This document shows positions 34,861 through 43,839 of a stretch of 64,000 bases of DNA, piece after piece (the stretch's first letter is position 1; every line of letters starts with the position of its first letter). The notes under the pieces are model-generated. The model ran no database searches. It had not been told where the DNA came from and was given only the letters and a program-made list of their open reading frames with translations. The position numbers were made by a program, and so were the translations under genes. Origin of the DNA: Oscillospiraceae bacterium (GTDB taxonomy: Bacteria > Bacillota > Clostridia > Oscillospirales > Oscillospiraceae); NCBI GenBank assembly GCA_020025595.1, contig JAHHRV010000008.1, positions 44,314-108,313 of the forward strand, read 5' to 3'.

Positions 34861-35802
34861 TTATCTGCTGCCCTTATCGTAGGGGATACCTTCCGCCTTA
34901 GGTGCTCTGGACTTCTTAGAGGTGAAGATCAGAACCACAAGGGAGATGATATACGGCAGCATATTGTAAACAAATCCGGGGATGTTCAGAGCTGCCAGGA
35001 AATCAAATGCAACATAAACATTGGACAGTGCACGCATCAGACCGAAGAGCAGTGCAGCCAAAGCAATGTGCATGGGCTTCCACTGACCGAAGATCATAAC
35101 AGCCAGAGCCAGGAAGCCGAAGCCTGCTACGCCGTTTTCGAATTTCCACTCGGAAACGCCGGAGGTGATGTAGACGATACCGCCCAGGCCACCAAGAATA
35201 CCGGAAATCAGAACACCGGCATAACGCATCTTGTAGACATTGATGCCCACAGAATCCGCAGCCTGAGGATGCTCGCCGCAGGCCATCAGACGAAGGCCAA
35301 AACGGGTCCGGTACAGAACCACATGGCTCACAATCAGAACGATAAATGCGATCAGCATGAACCAACTGAACTCGAAGGAACCGATGTTCACATAGAAAGC
35401 CTTCTTCTGGTCGAAGTACTGAATGGTAGCAGAAACATTGTTGGGGTCAGCAGCGGTGTTCAGAGCCTTAACCAGAACCGTAGCAATTGCAGTACCCAGC
35501 ATATTCATAGCAGTACCAATGATGGTCTGGTCAGCGTTGAAGGTAACCGCAGCCACCGCCAGAAGCATCGAATAAATCGCACCCGCTACCACTGCAGCCA
35601 GGATGACCAGTACGATCATCATGAATGCGGAAGTACCTGCAGGCAGATAACGCATCATCAGTGCGCCGCCCAGAGCACCAATAACCATGATGCCTTCCAG
35701 GCCAATGTTAATTACGCCGCTGTGTTCGGAGAAGCAGCCGCCCAAAGCAACCAGCATCAAAACAGAAGCAAAAATCAGAGTATACTGTAACAGAAGCAGC
35801 AT
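34861..35802 (-). CDS. nupQ: Nucleoside ABC transporter permease (NupQ/YufQ type)
   Basis: The 313-residue membrane protein has about eight to nine hydrophobic helices. The conserved GLEGIMVIGALGGA near residue 36 and the cytoplasmic GLRLMACGEHPQAADSVGINV coupling loop (residues ~193-213) match the BPD_transp_2 family of BMP-type nucleoside importers. It pairs with the other permease to form the channel. Its start overlaps the stop of the preceding permease gene (TAATG). The short C-terminus is Lys/Arg-rich. Confidence 0.9.
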   Translation of the reverse strand: MLLLLQYTLIFASVLMLVALGGCFSEHSGVINIGLEGIMVIGALGGALMMRYLPAGTSAFMMIVLVILAAVVAGAIYSMLLAVAAVTFNADQTIIGTAMNMLGTAIATVLVKALNTAADPNNVSATIQYFDQKKAFYVNIGSFEFSWFMLIAFIVLIVSHVVLYRTRFGLRLMACGEHPQAADSVGINVYKMRYAGVLISGILGGLGGIVYITSGVSEWKFENGVAGFGFLALAVMIFGQWKPMHIALAALLFGLMRALSNVYVAFDFLAALNIPGFVYNMLPYIISLVVLIFTSKKSRAPKAEGIPYDKGSR

Positions 35803-36926
35803 TACTTATTCCCTCCTTCTTTTGTGTTGGCAGCCAGTTTTTCATCATGCTTGTCCAGTCTGCGGTTCAGAGCCATCTTGACGAACAGGACGAAGCCACA
35901 GAGGTAGATAATCAGGGATGTGATGAAATCAGAAACCTGTGCGCAGTACAGGGTCTTATCGACATATGCGCCACCGGCTGTGATGTGCTGAATGAAGAAG
36001 GAAGAGAAAATAGAACCAATGGGATGTAGGCCACCCAGGAATGCAGCTGCAATGCCATTGAAGCCCATTGCAGGAACGCTTGCCTGAGAGCAGGACCACT
36101 GTTCAAAACCGGTCAGATACAAAAGACCTGCAGCCATACCAGCCAGGCCACCGGCAATTGCCATAGTCAGGATGATGTTACGGTTTTCCTTCATACCGGC
36201 ATACTTAGCAGCATTTTTGTTGTTGCCCGTAGCCTTCAGCTCATATCCGAGCTTGGTCTTTTCCAGCAGAACCCAGATTGCAATGGAAACCACAATTGCG
36301 ATGGGAATTGCAATCGTAACATACTGGTTCTTTGAGAACATATCACCAAGACCCATACCGGGCAGCAGTGCACCGGGGTTGACGGACTTGACGTTCATGG
36401 TATACGGAGAAGTTGCTTCCTTTACCGAGGTCAGCAGCATATTTACGCCGTACAGGCTGATCCAGTTGAACATGATGCAGGAAATAACCTCATTCACATT
36501 GCACAGGGCCTTCAGCAGACCGGACAGAGCGCCGAGCAGTGCGCCTGCAGCAATTGCGCCCAGCAGGCATGCCCACCAGGGCAGATTCAGCGCCAGAGCC
36601 ATGTACAGACAGGCACCTGCGCCCACAACATACTGACCTGCTGCACCAATGTTGAACAGGCCAACCTTGTATGCAAACAGAACGCTCAGTGAACACATCA
36701 GCAGCGGAGCGGTCTTAACCAGGGTGTTGCCCAGGTATTTGAGCTGTGCTTTGCCGCTGGGGTAATACATAAAGTTTTTAATGATCGTGGAAATGGCCTC
36801 TCCTGCGCCCTCTGCATTGATCATCAGAAGCATCAGGTAACCAACCAGCAGACCAACCACAATACACATCAGGGATGCAAGCAGAGACTGCAGGCCACTG
36901 TTTCTCAACAGACGATTCTTTTTCAT
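35802..36926 (-). CDS. nupP: Nucleoside ABC transporter permease (NupP/YufP type)
   Basis: The 374-residue membrane protein has about ten hydrophobic segments. The VGLFNIGAAGQYVVGA motif near residue 86 and the coupling loop GYELKATGNNKNAAKYAGM near 225-243 are typical of the larger permease in BmpA-linked importers. Its start overlaps the ATPase stop (ATGA) and its stop overlaps the next permease start, so all three are translationally coupled. Confidence 0.9.
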   Translation of the reverse strand: MKKNRLLRNSGLQSLLASLMCIVVGLLVGYLMLLMINAEGAGEAISTIIKNFMYYPSGKAQLKYLGNTLVKTAPLLMCSLSVLFAYKVGLFNIGAAGQYVVGAGACLYMALALNLPWWACLLGAIAAGALLGALSGLLKALCNVNEVISCIMFNWISLYGVNMLLTSVKEATSPYTMNVKSVNPGALLPGMGLGDMFSKNQYVTIAIPIAIVVSIAIWVLLEKTKLGYELKATGNNKNAAKYAGMKENRNIILTMAIAGGLAGMAAGLLYLTGFEQWSCSQASVPAMGFNGIAAAFLGGLHPIGSIFSSFFIQHITAGGAYVDKTLYCAQVSDFITSLIIYLCGFVLFVKMALNRRLDKHDEKLAANTKEGGNK

Positions 36927-38455
36927 GCCTGTCCCTCCCTCTTTGCGCCGGCCATATACAGACCCAGTTCTTCCACAGAGACCTTCTTGGGATCAAATTC
37001 GCCCACAATTTCGCCCTCGTACATAACCAGGATCCGGTCGGAAACATTCATAACTTCGTCCAGCTCCAGAGAAACCAGCAGCACGCCCTTTCCGGCATCG
37101 CGCTGGCTAACCAGCTGTTTATGGATGTACTCGATTGCGCCGACGTCCAGACCACGAGTAGGCTGAACTGCAATCAGGAGCTCCGGATTCTTATCGATTT
37201 CACGGGCGATGATAGCCTTCTGCTGGTTACCGCCAGACATACTTCTGGACTTGGTAATGGGGCCCTGTCCGGAACGGACATCAAACTGTTCGATCAGCCG
37301 CTCTGCATAAGTGCGGATGTTCTTGCGTCTGAGGAATCCGGCCTTGTTGGTGAACTCGGGCTCGAAGTAACGCTGCAGGACCAGGTTGTCCTCCAGAGAA
37401 TAATCCAGAACCAGACCGTGCTTGTGGCGGTCTTCGGGAATATGGCTCATGCCGAGGATGGAACGCTTTCGGATTGGCATATGGGTAATGTCCTGACCGC
37501 ACAGGCTGACACTGCCGTTGCTCAGAGGCTCCAGGCCGGACAGGCCATAGACCAGTTCCGTCTGACCGTTGCCGTCGATACCCGCGATACAGACGATCTC
37601 ACCGCGGTGAACCTGGAAGGATACATTGCTCACTGCATCCCGCTTGTGACGCTTGGATGCAACGCACATGTTCTTGACATCCAGCACAACCTCACCAGGT
37701 TTACATTCATCCTTATCTACTACCGTCTTGACATCACGGCCAACCATCATCTTGGACAGCTCGTGAGGAGTGGTGTCCTTGGTTTCAACGGTGCCAATGT
37801 ACTTACCCTTACGCAGAACGCTGCAGCGATCGGAAACCTCCATGATCTCAGCCAGCTTGTGAGAGATGAACAGAATGCTCTTGCCCTCGGCTGCCAGGTT
37901 CTTCATGATCTGCATCAGCTCATGAATTTCCTGAGGAGTCAGAACAGCGGTAGGCTCATCAAAGATCAGGATGTTGTTTTCACGATAAAGCATTTTCAGG
38001 ATTTCAGTACGCTGCTGCATACCGACTGTAATATCCTCAATTTTGGCATCCAGATCGACCTGCAGGCCATAACGCTCCGAAATGCTCTGCACCTTTGCTC
38101 TTGCCTGTTCCTTGTCCAGGAATCCACCCTTACATGGCTCCACGCCAAGAATGATGTTATCCAACACAGTAAAGCATTCCACCAGCTTAAAGTGCTGATG
38201 CACCATACCAATACCCAGATCATTGGCGTCATTGGGGTTGCGGATCTCGACCTTTTTGCCGTCCATGCGGATCTCACCCTCTTCCGGCTGATACAAGCCG
38301 AACAGGACGCTCATCAGCGTGGACTTACCCGCACCATTTTCACCCAGCAGCGCATGAATTTCGCCTTTTTTCAGCTGAAGTGTAATGTCATCATTGGCAA
38401 TGATACCCGGGAAACGTTTGGTAATGTGCAGCATTTCAACTGCATAATTTTCCAA
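36923..38455 (-). CDS. nupO: Nucleoside ABC transporter ATPase with two ATP-binding domains (NupO/YufO type)
   Basis: The 510-residue protein powers uptake. Domain 1 has Walker A GENGAGKST near residue 37, a variant signature VGMQQRTEI and Walker B ILIFDEPTAVL. Domain 2 (from ~260) has a degenerate Walker A (GIDGNGQTEL), signature MSGGNQQKA and ARGLDVG-type Walker B region (AVQPTRGLD). One full and one degenerate site is usual for this family. The start chosen is TTG at 38455, preceded by GAAGGAGG at eight bases. An ATG at 38500 would overlap a palindrome and lacks a ribosome binding site. It has its own promoter downstream of the bmpA terminator. Confidence 0.92.
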   Translation of the reverse strand: MENYAVEMLHITKRFPGIIANDDITLQLKKGEIHALLGENGAGKSTLMSVLFGLYQPEEGEIRMDGKKVEIRNPNDANDLGIGMVHQHFKLVECFTVLDNIILGVEPCKGGFLDKEQARAKVQSISERYGLQVDLDAKIEDITVGMQQRTEILKMLYRENNILIFDEPTAVLTPQEIHELMQIMKNLAAEGKSILFISHKLAEIMEVSDRCSVLRKGKYIGTVETKDTTPHELSKMMVGRDVKTVVDKDECKPGEVVLDVKNMCVASKRHKRDAVSNVSFQVHRGEIVCIAGIDGNGQTELVYGLSGLEPLSNGSVSLCGQDITHMPIRKRSILGMSHIPEDRHKHGLVLDYSLEDNLVLQRYFEPEFTNKAGFLRRKNIRTYAERLIEQFDVRSGQGPITKSRSMSGGNQQKAIIAREIDKNPELLIAVQPTRGLDVGAIEYIHKQLVSQRDAGKGVLLVSLELDEVMNVSDRILVMYEGEIVGEFDPKKVSVEELGLYMAGAKREGQA

Positions 38456-38479
38456 TTGCCATACCTCCTTCAGACTACA

Positions 38480-38496
38480 ACGGACACAGTGTCCGT
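38480..38496. promoter_or_regulatory. Perfect 17-bp palindrome in the leader of the transporter ATPase gene
   Basis: ACGGACACAGTGTCCGT is a perfect palindrome 25-41 bases before the TTG start and about 20 bases after the predicted -10 box. It may be an operator acting as a roadblock, or a 5' UTR hairpin. Confidence 0.55.
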
Positions 38497-38517
38497 TCAA
38501 TCATTATATGCCAAGAT

Positions 38518-38547
38518 ATTATAACACGCTCATGCCAAATATGCAAA
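38518..38547 (-). promoter_or_regulatory. Internal promoter for the transporter ATPase-permease genes
   Basis: On the minus strand: -35 TTTGCA at 38547-38542, 18-bp spacer, -10 TATAAT at 38523-38518. Confidence 0.6.
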
Positions 38548-38619
38548 ATATTTTTCATTCAACTGCAATATTCTGATATTATCTACCATTTTTGGCATTC
38601 ATTCACAGTTGCCGAACAA

Positions 38620-38653
38620 AAAAACCACCGACAGCAAAAGCCGTCGGTGGTTT
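38620..38653 (-). terminator. Intrinsic terminator just after bmpA
   Basis: AAACCACCGAC and GTCGGTGGTTT form the stem; a T7 tract follows on the minus strand. Partial read-through here would make more binding protein than transporter. Confidence 0.9.
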
Positions 38654-38687
38654 CGGTTGTAACTTTATGCTACTGTGTAAGAATATC

Positions 38688-39941
38688 TTACTTCAGGTTG
38701 CCCAGATCGTTCACAGTAACGGAAACCTTGGGCATAGCATCGGTTGCGTTGGATACCTTGATGGTGCCATCCAGCATACCTGCAACCAGGGTCTTGTAGT
38801 CTTCCTGAGTGAAGGAGTCGCTCCACTGAGTGGTCTCCATAGGAATCTGAACGTAGTTAGCAGTGGGATCCTCGCTGACCAGACCCAGAGTAACGATCTT
38901 GCCTGCGTAGTTAGCCCAGTTGTTGTTCTCGATAATATCAGACAGAGCGTCCTTAACAGCGGGAGCCAGACCCTTCATAGCGGAAGTAACGGTCATGCCT
39001 TCGCCGTAGGTGCCATCAATGATAGCAGCCTGGTCAACGTCAACGCCGATAACCTTGGCATTGACCTTTGCAGCAGCCTCAGCTGCGGAAGTGAAGATGC
39101 CGCCGCCGCAAGCGAAGACGACTTCGACCTTCTTCTCGCCATACCAGGTGTCCATAGCAGCGGTGATATCAGCATCGCCGTGGAACTGGTTGCCGTAAGC
39201 ATACTCAACAGTGATCTGGTCTGCGATGTTCAGCTCAGCAGCTGCAGCGTCAACGCCCTGCAGGAAGCCGTAGCCGTAACGCATAACAGCGGGGACAGCC
39301 ATGCCGCCCAGGAAGCCCAGGTGCTTGTAGCCCATCTTAACAGCTGCGTAGCCAGCCATGTAGCCGGACAGCTCTTCCTGGTAAACAGCGCAGTAAACAT
39401 TGCTGATGTCCAGGTAGTCAGCCAGGTTCCAGTTGTCGGGGTTGAAGTCATACTGCTCGCCAGCATTGGTAACAGCAGTTTCCAGGATGTCGCCCAGGCC
39501 CACGTCCAGAGCGATGAACTTTACATCGGGGTAGGTTTCGCAGGTCTCAACGATGGTGCCGCCGAATGCGTAGCCGGGCATAACAATGATGTTGTAGCCA
39601 TCAGCAACAGCAGCGTCAACCATTGCTACACGCTCGGGGGTGGAGTCACCAGCGGGCTTGTAGTAGGTGAAGGTGATACCCTTGGACTCACAGTACTCCT
39701 TGCAGGCCTCGTAAGTGGTCTGGTTGAAGGACTGATCGGTGATATCGCCGTAGTCGGTGATCATAGCGACCTTAACGTCAGAGACATTAACTTCGCCGGT
39801 TGCCTCAGCAGGGGCAGTGGTTTCAGCGCCGTTCTCGGTGCTGTTAGCAGGTGCGGTAGTCTCGGTGCCGGTTTCGCCGCCGCAAGCGACGAGGCCCAAA
39901 ACCATGACTGCTGCCAGCAGAAGAGCCAGAAGCTTTTTCAT
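38688..39941 (-). CDS. bmpA: BMP-family nucleoside-binding lipoprotein
   Basis: The 417-residue protein is the substrate catcher of the importer. Residues 1-20 are a lipoprotein signal ending in the lipobox LVAC, with Cys20 or so as lipid anchor. A Thr/Glu-rich linker follows (residues ~25-50). The periplasmic-binding-like fold begins at VKVAMITDYGDITDQSFNQT, a typical BMP/PnrA start that binds the ribose and base. The start at 39941 follows GGAGGT; an ATG at 40004 lacks one. It is the last gene reached from the cdd side, and a strong terminator follows. Purine nucleosides are the known ligands of this family. Confidence 0.93.
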   Translation of the reverse strand: MKKLLALLLAAVMVLGLVACGGETGTETTAPANSTENGAETTAPAEATGEVNVSDVKVAMITDYGDITDQSFNQTTYEACKEYCESKGITFTYYKPAGDSTPERVAMVDAAVADGYNIIVMPGYAFGGTIVETCETYPDVKFIALDVGLGDILETAVTNAGEQYDFNPDNWNLADYLDISNVYCAVYQEELSGYMAGYAAVKMGYKHLGFLGGMAVPAVMRYGYGFLQGVDAAAAELNIADQITVEYAYGNQFHGDADITAAMDTWYGEKKVEVVFACGGGIFTSAAEAAAKVNAKVIGVDVDQAAIIDGTYGEGMTVTSAMKGLAPAVKDALSDIIENNNWANYAGKIVTLGLVSEDPTANYVQIPMETTQWSDSFTQEDYKTLVAGMLDGTIKVSNATDAMPKVSVTVNDLGNLK

Positions 39942-39971
39942 TTTTGATAACCTCCAAATATTTTGGTTTTT

Positions 39972-39985
39972 GGTATTAGAATACC
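39972..39985. promoter_or_regulatory. 14-bp palindrome upstream of bmpA
   Basis: GGTATTAGAATACC lies 31-44 bases before the bmpA ATG. No strong promoter is recognised in 39986-40080, but a weak -10 (TATACT) lies next to it. It is a candidate operator. Confidence 0.35.
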
Positions 39986-40080
39986 TGAGTATATTTTCGC
40001 ACATTTTTCAAATAAAATCAACCTTTTTAGAAACATTCATAAAACTGAACAATTTATCCCTGCATATTCTATCATTTTTC

Positions 40081-40491
40081 TCAATTCATATGCTCAGATG
40101 CGCAAAAACTGAACGGTAAAAGCTCCGCCAGCGTCATACTTTGGTAGTTTTCGTCGTTGGTTCCCATGTAGATCATGAAATCATCGGAACAGAATTCCCG
40201 CATTACCTGGCGGCAGACACCGCAAGGAGGAAACGCTCCGGTGATCACACCGTCCTTTCCGCCTACGACAGCAATTGCCTTAAAATCCCGATGTCCGTCG
40301 TACACCGCCTTAAAGAAAGCAGTGCGTTCAGCGCAGTTGGTAGGTGTATAGGAGGCATTTTCAATATTGCATCCGCCATAGACCGTACCGTCTGCACACA
40401 GCAGTGCTGCCCCGACCTTATAGCCGGAATACGGTGCATAGGCATGGGTCATTGCTTCTTTTGCCATTTCAATCAACTTTTCAGGTGTCAT
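40081..40491 (-). CDS. cdd: Cytidine deaminase
   Basis: The 136-residue zinc enzyme turns cytidine and deoxycytidine into uridine and deoxyuridine. The zinc site is complete: CAE in NCAERTAFF near residue 53 with the catalytic Glu, and CGVC near residue 90. NIENASY is the substrate loop. The start follows AGGAGGG. It lies 56 bases after deoB, with a hairpin between them, and 76 bases before the bmpA leader, inside the nucleoside salvage locus. Confidence 0.95.
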   Translation of the reverse strand: MTPEKLIEMAKEAMTHAYAPYSGYKVGAALLCADGTVYGGCNIENASYTPTNCAERTAFFKAVYDGHRDFKAIAVVGGKDGVITGAFPPCGVCRQVMREFCSDDFMIYMGTNDENYQSMTLAELLPFSFCASEHMN

Positions 40492-40512
40492 TTTTCTTCC
40501 CTCCTGGTAACG

Positions 40513-40540
40513 ATAGGGCGCAGTAAAAACTGCGCCCTAT
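40513..40540 (-). repeat. Perfect 12-bp hairpin between deoB and cdd
   Basis: ATAGGGCGCAGT and ACTGCGCCCTAT close a 4-nt loop. No T-tract follows on the minus strand, so it is probably an mRNA hairpin affecting stability or cdd translation rather than a terminator. Confidence 0.6.
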
Positions 40541-40547
40541 CCGATGA

Positions 40548-41714
40548 TTAAATAATTTCCTTTGCAAAGCTCTCGCCGGTGGTTTCGTACTTGACATCCA
40601 GCAGCTCTGCAACCGTTGCTGCAATATCAGCAAAACTCTTGCGAGTTCCCAGATTGACAGGCTTTACCCGGGGGCCGGCAATCAGCAGAGGCACATACTC
40701 TCTGGTGTGGTCTGTGGTAGCCGTGTAGGCAGGGTCACAGCCGTGATCTGCTGTAATCATGACCAGATCATCCTCGCCCAGCTGCTCCAGCAGCTTAGGA
40801 AGCCAGGTATCGAACTCGGTCAGCGCAGCTGCGTAGCCGTCGATATCACGACGATGGCCATAGAGCATATCAAAGTCCACCAGATTTACAAAGCACAGGC
40901 CGTTAAAGTCCTGCTTTGCGTAGTGCAGCGTATGATCCATGCCATCGGCATTACTCTTATTGAAAACATGCTCTGTGGTACCCTGACCTGCAAAAATGTC
41001 AAAGATCTTACCGACAGCGATAGAATCCTTGCCCTGAGCCTTAACGGCATCCAGCAGAGTCTCTGCCGGGGGCTCCAGAGAGTAGTCATGACGGTTGCTG
41101 GTGCGCTTGAATCCATCCTTGGCATTTCCGACGAAGGGACGGGCGATCACTCTGCCAACGCCGTGCTTTCCCCGAAGGATCTGACGGGCTTTATGGCAGG
41201 CATCATACAATTCCTCCAGAGGAATCAGCTCTTCATGAGCTGCCACCTGGAACACAGAGTCCGCAGAAGTATAGATGATCCACTTTCCGGTATCCAGCTG
41301 CTCCTGGCCATAGTCCCGGATGACATCCGTACCGGAATAAGGCAGATTGCACAGGCAGCCGCGGCCGGTTGCCTTTTCGAACTCGTCCAGGATTTCCTGA
41401 GGGAATCCGTTGGGATAGGTAGGCAGAGGTTCCGGAGAGACAACGCCTGCAATTTCCCAGTGTCCGATTGTGGTGTCCTTACCCATAGAGCGCTCTGCCA
41501 GGCGGCAGACTGCACCGGTGGGGTTGGCTTCAGTTCCCAGAAATGCCTGTCCTTCGATATTGCCGATACCCAGCTTTTTCATATTGGGAATGGACAGTTT
41601 TGCGGATGTGGCGCAGGATTTCAGGGTGTGAACACCCACATCGCCAAAGCTCTCAGAGTCCGGCATAGCGCCTGCACCGCAGGAATCCAAAACAATTAAA
41701 AAGATACGCTTCAT
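40548..41714 (-). CDS. deoB: Phosphopentomutase
   Basis: The 388-residue enzyme interconverts ribose-1-phosphate/deoxyribose-1-phosphate and the 5-phosphates, linking nucleoside phosphorolysis with DeoC and the pentose pathway. It is of the alkaline phosphatase superfamily. Metal ligands are visible at IVLDSCGAGAMPDS near residue 7 and in MITADHGCDPAYTATTDHTRE near residue 320-340. The length is normal. It is in the operon between deoD and cdd, 41 bases from deoD. Confidence 0.96.
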   Translation of the reverse strand: MKRIFLIVLDSCGAGAMPDSESFGDVGVHTLKSCATSAKLSIPNMKKLGIGNIEGQAFLGTEANPTGAVCRLAERSMGKDTTIGHWEIAGVVSPEPLPTYPNGFPQEILDEFEKATGRGCLCNLPYSGTDVIRDYGQEQLDTGKWIIYTSADSVFQVAAHEELIPLEELYDACHKARQILRGKHGVGRVIARPFVGNAKDGFKRTSNRHDYSLEPPAETLLDAVKAQGKDSIAVGKIFDIFAGQGTTEHVFNKSNADGMDHTLHYAKQDFNGLCFVNLVDFDMLYGHRRDIDGYAAALTEFDTWLPKLLEQLGEDDLVMITADHGCDPAYTATTDHTREYVPLLIAGPRVKPVNLGTRKSFADIAATVAELLDVKYETTGESFAKEII

Positions 41715-41755
41715 AGAAATTACCTCGCAAATGCTAGTCAGGAAGATTGGCTGGA

Positions 41756-42493
41756 TTACTCCTTATCCACTGCAGCGGCGACATCCAGTGCAACCTTCAT
41801 CATGGTGGTAAAAGACTTCTGACGCTCTTCAGAGGAAGTTTCTTCACCTCTGAGAACATGGTCAGAAATGGTGCAGATACACAGAGCACGCTTGCCGTAG
41901 CGGGCGGCATTCATGTACAGTGCAGCAGCCTCCATCTCAAGAGCCATAACGCCCATCTTGCTCAGGCCGTAAACACTGTCCAGGCCCTCAGGCACACCGA
42001 CATGGTCGCCGTAGAACACATCGGAAGAATTCACATTACCGACATGGTACACTGCACCGTTTGCCTCTGCAGCCTTAACAGCCTCGCTCAGCAGCTTGTA
42101 AGAGGCAATGGGAGCGAAGGTACCGGGCAGATGGAACTGTGCAGCAAAATTGGAATCGGTGCAGGCACCCTGAGCAATAACCAGGTCATACAGGTTGATA
42201 TTATCCTGAATAGCGCCGGCAGAGCCTACACGAATGATGTTCTCTACACCATAGAAGTTGAACAGCTCATGGGAGTAGATGCCGATAGCAGGCATACCCA
42301 TGCCGGATGCCATGACAGAGACTTTTACGCCCTTATAGTATCCAGTATAACCCTGAACGCCGCGAACATTGTTCACAAGGACAGGATTTTCCAGGAAGTT
42401 TTCAGCAATAAACTTAGAACGCAGGGGATCACCGGGCATCAGGACAGTCTTACCAAAATCACCGGGTTTTGCACTAATATGAGGGGTTGACAT
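41756..42493 (-). CDS. deoD: Purine nucleoside phosphorylase (DeoD type)
   Basis: The 245-residue protein is of the trimer-of-dimers nucleoside phosphorylase family. It splits (deoxy)purine nucleosides with phosphate. Phosphate-binding Gly-Asp residues are seen in VLMPGDPLRSKFIAENF near residue 20 and RVGSAGAI near 87. The substrate region EMEAAALYMNAARYG is near 180, followed by CTISDH, the catalytic Asp. It sits between deoC (19 bases) and deoB. Confidence 0.94.
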   Translation of the reverse strand: MSTPHISAKPGDFGKTVLMPGDPLRSKFIAENFLENPVLVNNVRGVQGYTGYYKGVKVSVMASGMGMPAIGIYSHELFNFYGVENIIRVGSAGAIQDNINLYDLVIAQGACTDSNFAAQFHLPGTFAPIASYKLLSEAVKAAEANGAVYHVGNVNSSDVFYGDHVGVPEGLDSVYGLSKMGVMALEMEAAALYMNAARYGKRALCICTISDHVLRGEETSSEERQKSFTTMMKVALDVAAAVDKE

Positions 42494-42512
42494 AATTCAT
42501 TCTCCTTTTCAA

Positions 42513-43187
42513 TCAATAGCTTTTGTCGTTCAGGTCAACGCCGTTCTTAACGATCTTGACGATACGGCTGGTACCCAGACGAGATGCGCCCAGATCAATA
42601 AACTTCTGAGCATCTTCCAGGCTGGAAATGCCGCCGGCAGCCTTAATCTTGACATTAGGGCCGACATGCTTTGCAAACAGCTCTACATCGTGGAAGGTTG
42701 CACCGGAAGTTGAGAAGCCGGTGGAAGTCTTGATATAATCTGCGCCGGATTCGGTAACCACACAGCACATCTCGATCTTCTCTTCGTCAGTCAGCAGGCA
42801 GGTCTCAATGATGACCTTCAGCAGCTTGCCCTTGCAGGCAGCCTTGATGGCCTTGATTTCCTGGCAGACCGCATCATACTTGCCTTCTTTGACCCAGCCG
42901 ATGTTGATGACCATATCTACTTCATCCGCGCCGTTATCGACTGCATCGGTGGCCTCAAAGCACTTGGTTGCAGTGGTGGAATAACCATTGGGGAAGCCGA
43001 TTACTGTGCAGATTGCCAGCTTGTCGCCCACATATTCCTTTGCCTGCTTTACAAAAGAGGCAGGAATACAGGCGGATGCACACTGATACTTGACAGCATC
43101 GTCACAGATGATCTTAATATCTTCCCATGTGGCAGCCTGACCCAAAAGGGTATGGTCGCACTTAGCTAAAATTTCCTGAATATTCAT
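42513..43187 (-). CDS. deoC: Deoxyribose-phosphate aldolase
   Basis: The 224-residue class I aldolase cuts deoxyribose-5-phosphate into acetaldehyde and glyceraldehyde-3-phosphate. The Schiff-base lysine is in VKIKAAGGISSLEDAQKFI near residue 180, and a second active Lys in LLKVIIETCLL near 145. The N-terminal KCDHTLLGQAATWEDI is typical. It lies between tdk and deoD in the operon and links DNA breakdown to central carbon flow. Confidence 0.96.
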   Translation of the reverse strand: MNIQEILAKCDHTLLGQAATWEDIKIICDDAVKYQCASACIPASFVKQAKEYVGDKLAICTVIGFPNGYSTTATKCFEATDAVDNGADEVDMVINIGWVKEGKYDAVCQEIKAIKAACKGKLLKVIIETCLLTDEEKIEMCCVVTESGADYIKTSTGFSTSGATFHDVELFAKHVGPNVKIKAAGGISSLEDAQKFIDLGASRLGTSRIVKIVKNGVDLNDKSY

Positions 43188-43210
43188 AGTGGTATAACCT
43201 CCATACAGAT

Positions 43211-43819
43211 TTATGACTCCACCCCGTGGAGTTTGATTTTTTTATGTTCCCGAATTCCTCTGATATAACACTTGTGGCACATGGCAATATAACTGTCATT
43301 GCCGCCCAGAAAAACCTGGTCACCTTCCGTTACGATGTATCCGTTTCCGTCAATACGGGCATTGACCGTAGCCTTGGCACCGCAATCGCAGATTGTCTTG
43401 ATTTCCTGAATGGTGTCTGCCACTTCCATCAGGCGCAAACTTCCAGGGAACAAATGTGTCTGAAAATCCGTGCGCAGGCCAAAGCACATAACCGGAATAT
43501 TGAAATCATTCACGATGTTTCTCAGCTGATCAATCTGCTGAGATGTCATAAACTGACACTCATCCACAATGATCACATTACATTTATCCAGCTGTGTTTC
43601 CTGAAAACGCTGATAGATATTGGTATTTGGTCCAATGACTTCTACCTGAGCCTCCAGTCCGATACGGCTGCGGAGGATTTTTACACCGTCGCGGGTATCG
43701 GCACTGGGCTTGATCAGCCAGACATTCAGATCATTTTCTTCGTAGTTATACTTGGTAATCAGTGCCTGGGCGGTTTTACTGGAACCCATTGCACCATATT
43801 TGAAGTAGAGCTTCGCCAT
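43211..43819 (-). CDS. tdk: Thymidine kinase
   Basis: The 202-residue type II thymidine kinase phosphorylates thymidine with ATP. The P-loop is KYGAMGSSKTAQAL near residue 8 (the usual GxMxSGKT form has Ser in place of Gly). The Walker B is VIIVDECQFM near 88, and zinc Cys pairs are seen as CDCGAKA and CHKC. The ATG at 43819 is set by a GAGAGGAA ribosome binding site and the family N-terminus; an ATG at 43882 overlaps iclR. It is the second gene of the salvage operon. Confidence 0.94.
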   Translation of the reverse strand: MAKLYFKYGAMGSSKTAQALITKYNYEENDLNVWLIKPSADTRDGVKILRSRIGLEAQVEVIGPNTNIYQRFQETQLDKCNVIIVDECQFMTSQQIDQLRNIVNDFNIPVMCFGLRTDFQTHLFPGSLRLMEVADTIQEIKTICDCGAKATVNARIDGNGYIVTEGDQVFLGGNDSYIAMCHKCYIRGIREHKKIKLHGVES

Positions 43820-43839
43820 GATTGGTTCGTTCCTCTCGG

